Assembly (NCBI GenBank): GCA_934589705.1 | Contig: CAKTOH010000032.1 | Location: 1 to 14,728, forward strand | Direction of reading: 5' to 3' | DNA from: an uncultured Oscillospiraceae bacterium | GTDB lineage: Bacteria; Bacillota; Clostridia; Oscillospirales; Oscillospiraceae | Length of the DNA stretch: 14,728 nucleotides | Shown: one piece after another, positions 5,234-13,380 of the stretch | Position numbering within the stretch: the stretch's first letter is position 1 | Layout: each line of letters begins with the position of its first letter | The notes under the pieces: model-generated | What the model was told of the DNA's origin: nothing | What the model saw: only the letters and a program-made list of their open reading frames with translations | The model's database searches: none | Made by a program: the position numbers and the translations under genes

Positions 5234-5599
5234 ATGGTTCACCTGGATTATCGGGACGCCCGACCTATTTACACCCAAATCATCGACGGCTTCAAGGAGC
5301 AGATTTCCACCGGCGTGTTGCAGTCCGGGGATAAGCTGCCCAGCGTCCGGGAGCTGGCGGCGGAGCTGGCCATCAACCCCAATACCATCCAGCGTTCCTA
5401 CCGGATTCTGGAAGTGGACGGCTGGATCGCCACCGTCCCCGGGAAGGGCTGCTTCGTGTGCAGCAGCGACTGCCAGGAGCGGGAGCGGCAGCACTGGTAT
5501 CGGGCCTTTGACGACTCCACCACCGCCCTGATGGCTCTGGGCGTGACCAGAGAAAACCTGGTTCACAGGATAGAAAGAGGAGGAAACGTGAATGCTTGA
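5234..5599 (+). CDS. GntR-family repressor, YtrA subfamily
   Basis: DNA-binding regulator of 121 residues. It has the N-terminal winged helix-turn-helix and the short C-terminal helical tail of the YtrA type, with no ligand-binding domain. Seen: IYTQIIDGFKEQISTGVLQSGDKLPSVRELAAELAINPNTIQRSYRILEVDGWI, the recognition region at about residues 35-62, and the wing VPGKGCFV at 68-75. I start it at 5234 because AGGAGG sits 6 bases upstream; an in-frame ATG at 5189 has no ribosome site and adds leader-derived residues. The stop overlaps the next gene by 8 bases (ATGCTTGA). YtrA-type regulators usually repress their own ABC-transporter operon, often one induced by cell-envelope-active compounds. The inverted repeat at 5024-5046 is the likely site. 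Confidence 0.93.
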   Translation: MVHLDYRDARPIYTQIIDGFKEQISTGVLQSGDKLPSVRELAAELAINPNTIQRSYRILEVDGWIATVPGKGCFVCSSDCQERERQHWYRAFDDSTTALMALGVTRENLVHRIERGGNVNA

Positions 5600-6473
5600 A
5601 ATGAACAGCGTAACCAAAACCTTCGGCACATTCAAGGCCCTGGATGACCTGACCCTGACGGTGCCCCAGGGCGCGGTCTACGGCCTGGTAGGCCCCAACG
5701 GCGCGGGCAAATCCACCGCCATCCGGCACCTGACCGGCGTTTACCGCCCGGACAGCGGCACCGTCCAGGTGGACGGCCAGCCGGTTTACGAAAACCCCGC
5801 CGTAAAATCCGACATCGGCTATATTCCCGATGAGATTTTCTTCTTCCCCTCGGCAACCATGGAGGACATGCGCAGATTCTACAAGGGGCTTTACCCCCGA
5901 TTTGACGAAGACCTGTACCGCCGGCTGTACGACATCTTCCGGCTTCCCAAGAACGGGCAGATTCGCCGGTTCAGCAAGGGTATGCAGAAGCAGGCGGCCT
6001 TCCATCTGGCGCTGGCCATGCGTCCCAAGGTGCTGATTCTGGATGAGCCTGTGGACGGGCTGGATCCGGTGATGCGCCGTCAGGTCATGAGCCTGATCCT
6101 CTCGGACGTGGCCGAGTACGGCACCACGGTGCTCATTTCCTCCCACAACCTCCGGGAGCTGGAGGACGTGTGCGACCATGTGGGCATCATGGATCACGGA
6201 AAAATGCTGCTGGAAAAGAGCCTGGCGGATATGCAGGGCACTACCCACAAGCTGCAAATCGTGGGCGGCGTGCCCGAGGGGCTGGAGGTGCTTCACGAGA
6301 GCAGCTCCGGTCGGCTCAAGACCCTGATCTGCCGGGGTCAGGCCTGGGAGATCAGCACCAAGGCGGCGGCTGCCAAGCCCGCCTACTTCGATGTGCTGCC
6401 CCTGTCGCTGGAAGAGATTTTCATTTACGAATTGGGAGGTGCGGATTATGCAGTCAAGGACATCCTTCTTTAA
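5592..6473 (+). CDS. ABC transporter ATP-binding protein, YtrB/EcsA-like
   Basis: Nucleotide-binding subunit of 293 residues that powers the permease encoded next; cytoplasmic, membrane-associated. Seen: Walker A GPNGAGKST (34-42), signature FSKGMQKQ (127-134), Walker B VLILDEP (147-153), D-loop GLDP and switch His185 in ISSHN. The Q-loop region reads IGYIPDE, without the usual glutamine, a form also met in exporters of this branch. A C-terminal domain of about 80 residues follows the ATPase core. It overlaps the regulator gene by 8 bases and the permease gene by 26, so the three are one translational unit. The type fits an exporter or a bacitracin/antimicrobial-response pump; the substrate is not shown by sequence. 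Confidence 0.93.
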   Translation: MLEMNSVTKTFGTFKALDDLTLTVPQGAVYGLVGPNGAGKSTAIRHLTGVYRPDSGTVQVDGQPVYENPAVKSDIGYIPDEIFFFPSATMEDMRRFYKGLYPRFDEDLYRRLYDIFRLPKNGQIRRFSKGMQKQAAFHLALAMRPKVLILDEPVDGLDPVMRRQVMSLILSDVAEYGTTVLISSHNLRELEDVCDHVGIMDHGKMLLEKSLADMQGTTHKLQIVGGVPEGLEVLHESSSGRLKTLICRGQAWEISTKAAAAKPAYFDVLPLSLEEIFIYELGGADYAVKDILL

Positions 6474-8328
6474 CGGAGCGGTATTCCGGAAGAATCTGAC
6501 CCGGTTTGCCCCGGTGATGGCTCTGGACACCCTGCTTCTGGTCATTATGATTATGCTGGCCTGGAGCCGACCCGGCGAAAACCGCGGCTACTACTTTATC
6601 GATCAGGTAAGCGAGCTGATTTCCATCATGGGCTATGTGAATCTGATCTACGGGGCGGTGGTGGCGCAGCTGATTTTCGGCGACCTGTTCAATAGCCGGA
6701 TGTGCAACGCGCTGCACGCCATGCCCCTGCGCCGGGAATGCTGGTTCGTGACCAATGCGGCTTCCGGCCTGGTCTATTCCCTGATTCCCACGGCAGTGGC
6801 CACCCTGGTTCTGCTGCCTCTGCTGACCAAGACCATTTTCGTGGGCGCCTGGAAGCTGGCCTTCCTGTTCTTCCTGGCAGCCAATCTGGAATTTATCTGC
6901 ATGTTCGGCCTGGCGGTGTTCAGCGTGATGATGGTCGGCTCCCGGATCACCATGGTGGCGGGCTACGGTCTGCTGAATTTCGGCGCGCCCATCTGCTACT
7001 GGCTGGTGGACAGCGTTTACACCCCCCTGCTCTATGGCGTAATTACCCCCTCCGGTCTGGCGGAAAAGCTGTTCCCCTTGCAGTACATGAGCCGGAGTTT
7101 TGTGGATACGGATGCTAGCGGCATCTTCGACAGCTTCGGCAGGATCCTGACGGGTGTCCAGGCTACCTATTCCCTGAACGAGGGCTGGCGCAGCCTTTGG
7201 TGGCTGGCTCTGGCCGGGATCGTCTTCACCCTGGCCGCGCTGATTCTCTATAAGCACCGGAGCCTGGAGTGCGCCGGAGACGCGGTGTGCAGCCGGAAGC
7301 TGATTCCGGTGTTCCAGGTGCTCAGCGCCCTGTTCGTGGCCGTGGCGGCGGAGTTCTTCCTGACGGAGCTGGTAGGACTGGGCGATAACCAGGAATTCCT
7401 CAAGTATGTGCTTCTGTTCATCGGCCTGCTGGTAGGCTGGTTTGCCGGTAAGATGCTGGTGGAGCGGTCTGCCCGGGTGTTCCAGCCGAGAAGCTTTGTG
7501 GGTCTGGGCATTCTGGCGGCGGTGCTGGCAGCCTCCATGGGACTGACCAAGCTGGATGTCCTGCACCTGGATGAGCGGCTTCCCGCCCAGGAGGATATTG
7601 AAAGCGTCAGCCTGGGCTACGCCGGCTGCACCTTTACGGATTCGTCCGATATTGCCAAGGTTTTGCAGCTGAACAAGCTGGTTCTGGAAGACCGGCTTCC
7701 CTATGCTCAGGGCAACGCCTTTGTGCTGGAAAACGGTGACTATGTATCCATGCAAGACTCCCAGGCGGCCTACTGGCAGGAGGGGGATCCCATCCCTCAG
7801 CAGCGTCTGCGGGACGATATCCTTCTGATCTATACTCTGAAGGACGGCAGGGTCATCCGCCGGAAGTACTCCTTCTGGGTGGATTCCCAGCAGGGGCAGA
7901 TTGCCAAGAGCCTGCTGAGCCGCTGGGAAATCGTCAACAGCGACTATACCTATGTGGACGGCGAAAAGACGGAGACGCTGCCCCTGCTGCTGAACGAAGT
8001 GGATGATTTTTACTGCTCCCTGGGTTCCAACAGAAACCGGGACTTCACCCGGGAGCAGGCGGAATCTCTGATTCAGGCCATTCAGGCCGACTGCCTGGCG
8101 GAAACCATGGCTCAGCGCTCTCAGTATCACGACGGCATTTTCAAGTACCTCAACTATGAGGGAACCCCCAGCGAGGACGATAGCGTTTACCTGTCCCTTT
8201 CCGGTGAAAACTATGGCTGGAGCATTACCGTTTACCCGGACAGCGCCAATACTGTCCGGTGGCTCCGGGACAACGGCTATCTGGATGGGGTGACCATCGG
8301 TCACCGCTCCTCCCCCCGGTGGTATTAA
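6448..8328 (+). CDS. ABC transporter permease with large C-terminal extracytoplasmic-type domain
   Basis: Membrane subunit of 626 residues, partner of the preceding ATPase. About nine hydrophobic segments are visible, roughly residues 20-39, 58-78, 103-126, 135-163, 168-190, 248-267, 285-305, 318-338 and 350-366. NALHAMPLRRECWF (87-100) is the cytoplasmic loop motif (short 'LHxxPxxRR' type) seen in ABC-2-like permeases that contact the ATPase. Residues 370-626 are soluble and acidic (SVSLGYAGCTFTDSSDIAKV, YVSMQDSQAAYW, YSFWVDSQQGQIAKS) and I recognise no domain there. The start at 6448 follows GGGAGGT; an upstream in-frame ATG lies well inside the ATPase gene. The gene ends at a hairpin terminator. 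The fusion of a two-half membrane region with a 250-residue tail is like YtrC/YtrD-type and related lantibiotic-response permeases, but the substrate is unknown. Confidence 0.88.
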   Translation: MQSRTSFFNGAVFRKNLTRFAPVMALDTLLLVIMIMLAWSRPGENRGYYFIDQVSELISIMGYVNLIYGAVVAQLIFGDLFNSRMCNALHAMPLRRECWFVTNAASGLVYSLIPTAVATLVLLPLLTKTIFVGAWKLAFLFFLAANLEFICMFGLAVFSVMMVGSRITMVAGYGLLNFGAPICYWLVDSVYTPLLYGVITPSGLAEKLFPLQYMSRSFVDTDASGIFDSFGRILTGVQATYSLNEGWRSLWWLALAGIVFTLAALILYKHRSLECAGDAVCSRKLIPVFQVLSALFVAVAAEFFLTELVGLGDNQEFLKYVLLFIGLLVGWFAGKMLVERSARVFQPRSFVGLGILAAVLAASMGLTKLDVLHLDERLPAQEDIESVSLGYAGCTFTDSSDIAKVLQLNKLVLEDRLPYAQGNAFVLENGDYVSMQDSQAAYWQEGDPIPQQRLRDDILLIYTLKDGRVIRRKYSFWVDSQQGQIAKSLLSRWEIVNSDYTYVDGEKTETLPLLLNEVDDFYCSLGSNRNRDFTREQAESLIQAIQADCLAETMAQRSQYHDGIFKYLNYEGTPSEDDSVYLSLSGENYGWSITVYPDSANTVRWLRDNGYLDGVTIGHRSSPRWY

Positions 8329-8337
8329 AATAGAACA

Positions 8338-8362
8338 ACAGGGCGGGATTTTCCCGCCCTGT
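8338..8362 (+). terminator. Hairpin terminator of the GntR-ABC operon
   Basis: Stem ACAGGGCGGG / CCCGCCCTGT with an ATTTT-type loop, 10 bases after the stop. Only a weak T-tract follows (AATTCC), so termination may be partial. Confidence 0.75.
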
Positions 8363-8374
8363 AATTCCTCCAAG

Positions 8375-8419
8375 CCTTCCCCTACCAGGGGAAGGTGGCT
8401 CGAAGAGCCGGATGAGGTC
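8375..8419 (+). repeat. Module E double hairpin, copy 2
   Basis: CCTTCCCCT-acc-AGGGGAAGG, GGCTC-gaa-GAGCC, then GGATGAGGTC. First member of a 368-base gap (8329-8696) filled almost wholly with repeat modules. Confidence 0.75.
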
Positions 8420-8453
8420 GCCCACATTTCTTAAATGCACTTCGTATTCCGCA

Positions 8454-8492
8454 TGTCATTGCGAACCAGTCCGCAGACTGGTGTGGCAATCC
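8454..8492 (+). repeat. Solitary arm of element D (partial copy)
   Basis: TGTCATTGCGAACCAGT, apical hairpin CCAGTC/GACTGG, GTGTGGCAATCC. The apical pair G-C of other copies is C-G here. Confidence 0.8.
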
Positions 8493-8502
8493 GTTTCCCA
8501 AA

Positions 8503-8529
8503 GGCTCCCCTTGCTGACCAAGGGGAGCC
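8503..8529 (+). repeat. Solitary terminal hairpin of element B
   Basis: Perfect 10-bp stem GGCTCCCCTT / AAGGGGAGCC with a GCTGACC loop: the end hairpin of element B without the rest. It is followed directly by module F. Confidence 0.82.
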
Positions 8530-8550
8530 TTTGGGTGCTCCCGCACCAGT
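8530..8550 (+). repeat. Module F small hairpin, copy 3
   Basis: TTTGGGTGCTCCCGCACCAG, stem GGTGC/GCACC, next to a B end hairpin as at 1160. Confidence 0.75.
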
Positions 8551-8561
8551 TGAAATCCCAT

Positions 8562-8637
8562 GTAGGGGCCGATGCCCTCATCGGCCCGCTGGTACGCACT
8601 GCCGGTTTGAAGGGTCGATGAGGGCATCGGCCCCTAC
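8562..8637. repeat. Long inverted repeat, two GTAGGGGC-foot hairpins facing each other
   Basis: Perfect 22-bp arms (8562-8583 and 8616-8637) around 32 bases. Each arm starts with GTAGGGGC when read inward, and each can also fold alone (GGGCCGAT/ATCGGCCC on the left). It shares the foot octamer with module A but has another stem. It lies 59 bases before the lipoprotein gene. Confidence 0.85.
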
Positions 8638-8696
8638 AAATTCTTTCCTAGCACATTCAAAAAGCAACATTTTCCAATCAAAAGAGGTAATGATCC

Positions 8697-9473
8697 ATGA
8701 AAAAGCAATTGACCGCAGCTGCCGCGCTGCTTCTGACCCTGAGCCTGTTCGGCTGTACCCAGGCCGCTCCCAGCACCGCCCCGGAGACCACCGAGGCTGT
8801 GACCACCGCCGCCGCTGAGACAACGGCAGCCTCCCAGACCGGCGACCCTGCCGCCCTGGCCGCCTATCGGGAAACCCTGACCCAGATCCGGGAGAACTCC
8901 GCCTGGCCGGACGGAACCCAAATTGAGATTTTCGAGCCTGCCACCATGGACGACGAGCAGTTCGCCATCCGCGATGTGGACGGCGACGGGGAGCCGGAGC
9001 TGCTGGTGTCCGTTTCCGACACCTATTCCGCCGGAATGCGGGAGGCGGTTTACGGCTACGACGCCGCCTCCGGTCAGGTGAAGGAGAAGGCTCTGGCTTT
9101 CCCGGGCTGTGCGTACTATCCCGGCCTCATCAAGGACCTGTCCTCCCACAATCAGGGCTACGCCGGGGAAGTGCTCTGGCCCTACGCCATTGACACCTAT
9201 GACGCCGAGGCCGGAGAATATGTGTACGCGTACTATGTGGATGCCTGGGTAAAGGAACTTTCCGATACCTATTTTGATGGCACCAAGTATCCGGAGAACA
9301 TTGACGTAAATGAGGACGGCTATGTCTACCTGATCACCGACAAGGACGGCAACATGACCATCCTGAATAAGACCGATTACGAGGCCTGGGAGAAGGAACA
9401 GTTCGCTGGCCTGACCCCCATTGACATTCCCTGGCAAAAAATGACTTCCGAGAATATCAGCGCGGTGGGATAA
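8697..9473 (+). CDS. Secreted lipoprotein of unknown function
   Basis: 258 residues. A lipoprotein signal peptide is plain: MKKQ, hydrophobic LTAAAALLLTLSL, lipobox LFGC with Cys20 as the lipid-modified residue, so the mature protein should be anchored outside the cell membrane. Residues 21-50 are a Thr/Ala/Glu-rich linker typical of surface lipoproteins. The body carries IRDVDGDGEPELLV at 91-104, a D-x-D-x-D-type calcium-binding-like loop also seen in FG-GAP/dockerin-like repeats. DVNEDGYVYLITDKDGN near 203-219 looks like a second, weaker one. I do not recognise the family. The start at 8697 follows AAAGAGGTAATGATCC. It stands alone: repeats lie upstream and a module A terminator downstream, and no clear promoter was found in the repeat-filled leader region. 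Confidence 0.85.
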   Translation: MKKQLTAAAALLLTLSLFGCTQAAPSTAPETTEAVTTAAAETTAASQTGDPAALAAYRETLTQIRENSAWPDGTQIEIFEPATMDDEQFAIRDVDGDGEPELLVSVSDTYSAGMREAVYGYDAASGQVKEKALAFPGCAYYPGLIKDLSSHNQGYAGEVLWPYAIDTYDAEAGEYVYAYYVDAWVKELSDTYFDGTKYPENIDVNEDGYVYLITDKDGNMTILNKTDYEAWEKEQFAGLTPIDIPWQKMTSENISAVG

Positions 9474-9496
9474 ACCGAAAAAGCGAAAACAAGGAA

Positions 9497-9524
9497 TGGG
9501 CGGCCACTGGCCGCCCGCTTTTTC
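9497..9524 (+). terminator. Module A palindrome serving as lipoprotein gene terminator
   Basis: TGGGCGGCCACTGGCCGCCC stem followed by GCTTTTTC, 24 bases after the stop codon. The central ATT of other copies is ACT here. Confidence 0.82.
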
Positions 9525-9544
9525 TGTAAATTTCCAAAGAAAAT

Positions 9545-9800
9545 GGAGCTGTCTCAAAATAGCAAAGTGCCCAAATAGAACAATGTCATTGCGAGCCAGT
9601 GCTCACACTGGCGTGGCAATCCCCCGAATTTTCAAACATTTTAGATCATAAACCAGTGGCTTTTACTTCTATCCGGGGGATTCCCACACCAGTCTGCGAT
9701 ATATTACGGTATGATTGCCACTGGCAATCATCACTATTTTAATTCGCTGCGCGGAGCACCACTGGTTCGGAATGACACCGTATCTTTCGGACTTTTTTGA
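9545..9800 (+). repeat. Element D, copy 2, interrupted by an N module
   Basis: The left arm is nearly identical to D1 (GGAGCTGTCTCAAAATAGC, CAATGTCATTGCGAGCCAGT, CCAGTG/CACTGG). The right arm (CCGGGGGATT...CCAGT | ACTGGTTCGGAATGACA) is split at its apical loop by 67 bases that contain an N module. The outer right end has diverged and the limit near 9800 is approximate. Main content of the 430-base gap between the lipoprotein gene and rpoD. Confidence 0.8.
9699..9760 (+). repeat. Nested N module, copy 5 in position (inside element D)
   Basis: ATATATTACGGT, arms ATGATTGCCA and TGGCAATCAT, CACTATTTTAATTCGCTGCG, CGGAGCACC. The CCAGT and ACTGG halves of the host hairpin lie on its two sides. Confidence 0.83.
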
Positions 9801-9810
9801 CATGCTGGAA

Positions 9811-9830
9811 CGGGCGGCCATTGGCCGCCC
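9811..9830. repeat. Module A palindrome
   Basis: CGGGCGGCCATTGGCCGCCC followed by ATTTTC on the plus strand. Second of two A palindromes downstream of rpoD. Confidence 0.8.
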
Positions 9831-9850
9831 ATTTTCTTTGGAAATCCGCG

Positions 9851-9880
9851 TAAAAAAGCAGGCGGCCAATGGCCGCCCGC
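9851..9880 (-). terminator. Module A palindrome serving as rpoD terminator
   Basis: On the minus strand: stem GCGGGCGGCC/GGCCGCCTGC with an ATT loop, then TTTTTTA. It is 24 bases after the rpoD stop. Confidence 0.85.
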
Positions 9881-9903
9881 ACAGGTTTTCGATTGGTTTT
9901 CGC

Positions 9904-11040
9904 TCAGCAGTAGAAGTCCCGGATTTTTTTCGCCCGGCTGGGATGCCGGAGCTTCCGGATGGCCTTGTTCTCGATCTGGCGAATCCGCTCCCGGGTAACG
10001 CCGAAAATCTGACCCACCTCTTCCAGGGTGTGGGTTCTGCCGTCGTACATGCCGAAGCGCATCCGCAGCACATCCGCTTCCCGCTCGGTCAGGGTATCGA
10101 GAATCTCCTTCAGCGCCTCGGCAAGCAGGGCGTTGGAGGTGGCGTCCGCAGGGCCGGGGGTCCGCTCGTCCTCCACGAAGGAGCCGATGGAGGTATCCTC
10201 TTCGTCGCCTACGGGGGTATCCAGGCTCAGGGTATCGGCGGCGGTGCGGTTGGCCTCGATGATCTTCTCAACGGGCAGGTTCAGCTCCTTGGCGATTTCC
10301 TCCACGGTAGGCTCCCGACCCAGCTCCTGAACCAGCTTCCGGTTGCACCGGGTGGCCTTGTTGATGACCTCTACCATATGCACCGGAACCCGGATGGTTC
10401 TGGCCTGGTCGGCGATGGCACGGGTGATGGCCTGCCGGATCCACCAGGTGGCATATGTAGAGAATTTGTTTCCCTTTGTCCAGTCAAACTTGTCCACCGC
10501 CCGGATCAGGCCCGTGTTGCCCTCCTGAATCAGATCCAGAATGTGCAGACCCCGGCCGGAATACTTCTTGGCAATGGACACCACCAGCCGGAGGTTGGCC
10601 TCCGTCAGCTTGTTCTTGGCGGCCTGATCTCCCTCGGAGACCCGCTTGGCAAGCTCGACTTCCTCCTCGGCGCTCAGAAGCTTCACCTGGCCGATTTCCT
10701 TCAGGTACATCCGCACGGGATCGTCCAGGCTGTACTCGGCAGCCAGATCCACAGGGTCAACCAGCTCTTCCTCCTCCAGGCCGCTCAGGTCGATGTCCCC
10801 ATCGTCCATAGGCATGGTGTCGTCGTTCAGCTCCAGCTCCGCGGTGATCAGCGGAATATTCATGGCCTCGAACCGGTCGTAAATCTCTTCAATTTTATCC
10901 GGGGACAGCTGGAGCTTCTCCAGCTGGGCGTTCAGATCCGACAGGCGGATCATGCCCTCCTTCTTGCCCTGGGCGATCAGTGCCTGCAATGCGGCCTGAA
11001 CCTCTTCCACATTGGTATTTTCCTTTTTCGGTGTGCTCAT
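9904..11040 (-). CDS. rpoD: Primary RNA polymerase sigma factor RpoD (SigA)
   Basis: Housekeeping sigma-70 factor that directs RNA polymerase to TTGACA/TATAAT promoters; 378 residues, the usual Gram-positive length. Seen: a short N-terminal helical region and acidic linker (about 70-105); region 1.2 ([29 protein letters not shown], 106-134); region 2 with [20 protein letters not shown] and the -10 reading [20 protein letters not shown] (149-208); region 3 ([17 protein letters not shown]); region 4 with [15 protein letters not shown] and the -35 helix-turn-helix [29 protein letters not shown] (317-367). AGAGGGG precedes the start. It has its own promoter, 17-base spacer included, is divergent from lepA, and is not next to dnaG, its usual partner. 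Confidence 0.97.
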   Translation of the reverse strand: MSTPKKENTNVEEVQAALQALIAQGKKEGMIRLSDLNAQLEKLQLSPDKIEEIYDRFEAMNIPLITAELELNDDTMPMDDGDIDLSGLEEEELVDPVDLAAEYSLDDPVRMYLKEIGQVKLLSAEEEVELAKRVSEGDQAAKNKLTEANLRLVVSIAKKYSGRGLHILDLIQEGNTGLIRAVDKFDWTKGNKFSTYATWWIRQAITRAIADQARTIRVPVHMVEVINKATRCNRKLVQELGREPTVEEIAKELNLPVEKIIEANRTAADTLSLDTPVGDEEDTSIGSFVEDERTPGPADATSNALLAEALKEILDTLTEREADVLRMRFGMYDGRTHTLEEVGQIFGVTRERIRQIENKAIRKLRHPSRAKKIRDFYC

Positions 11041-11092
11041 CAGCGGTACCCCTCTTTTATGTGTAAATCTTCGAAAATTCTCATGCCGTTAA

Positions 11093-11121
11093 ACTATACT
11101 CTCTTTTTCCCCGTTCGGCAA
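11093..11121 (-). promoter_or_regulatory. Sigma-A promoter of rpoD
   Basis: On the minus strand: TTGCCG (11121-11116), 17-base spacer, TATAGT (11098-11093). An inverted repeat TTTCCCC/GGGGAAA with a 9-base spacer (11106-11128) covers the -35 box and could be an operator. Confidence 0.7.
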
Positions 11122-11205
11122 GGGGAAACCGAAGCTTTTTTCGTTTTTGGTCAATTATTTTCCCCTTCCCGGACAGTTTTCCCCAGGATTCGGGAAAACA
11201 TACAG

Positions 11206-11234
11206 TTTACTTTTGGACAAAAATTCGCTATAAT
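11206..11234 (+). promoter_or_regulatory. Sigma-A promoter of lepA
   Basis: TTTACT (11206-11211), 17-base spacer, TATAAT (11229-11234), in an AT-rich stretch between rpoD and lepA. Expected start near 11241, leader about 70 bases. Confidence 0.75.
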
Positions 11235-11311
11235 GGAGAAAATGACCCGGTGCGCCCTTATGGCGGTTTTTGCCTGAGCCGCGCGCCCAATTCTACGCGA
11301 GGTGCACGCCC

Positions 11312-13120
<1,809 letters not shown>

Positions 13121-13135
13121 CCCGTTCCCCGCAAA

Positions 13136-13336
13136 GGCTCCCCTTGCTGACCAAGGGTGGTGCTTTGCGCAGCAAATCAGAATATTGATGATTGCCAGTG
13201 GCAATCATACCATAATTTATGCTGCCCCCAGTGCGCACACTGGGGCTGAGGGGATCAGAACTCACCCAGTTTAACAATCCCTCAGTCTCGCGCTTGCGGG
13301 AGACGCGCGAGCCAGCTCCCTTTACACAAGGGAGCC
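13136..13336 (-). repeat. Element B, copy 4 (reverse, with N module)
   Basis: 201 bp between lepA and hemW. Minus-strand order: CTCCCTT/AAGGGAG type end hairpin, CTCGCGC/GCGCGAG arm, CTGAGGGATTGTTAAAC core, GTTCTGATCCCCTCAG, GCCCCAGTG/CACTGGGGC arm, N module, CCTTGGTCAGCAAGG end. It ends 44 bases before the hemW start. Confidence 0.85.
13157..13220 (-). repeat. Nested N module in element B copy 4
   Basis: 64 bp on the minus strand: ATAAATTATGGT, arms ATGATTGCCA/TGGCAATCAT, TTTGCTGCGCAAAGCACCAC. The inner GCTGCGC tract carries a paired change (CGGAGC to CAAAGC) relative to the other copies. Confidence 0.82.
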
Positions 13337-13380
13337 GGGGTGCTCCCAAGACAGCAAGGTTATCTCAGGAGGCCAGATTT

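Noticed and set aside
5373..6545. 390-codon minus-strand frame opposite the GntR and ATPase genes
   Set aside because: Antisense shadow; runs through three plus-strand genes with intact motifs.
6454..8427. 657-codon open frame on the minus strand opposite the permease
   Set aside because: An antisense shadow of GC-rich third codon positions; composition is H/Q/G-rich with no domain, and the plus-strand permease is clear.
8607..8696. Promoter for the lipoprotein gene
   Set aside because: TTGAAG at 8606-8611 has no matching -10 box at 16 to 18 bases; not supportable.
9715..11277. 520-codon open frame on the plus strand opposite rpoD
   Set aside because: Starts in repeat DNA and is the mirror of the rpoD gene; no protein-like pattern.
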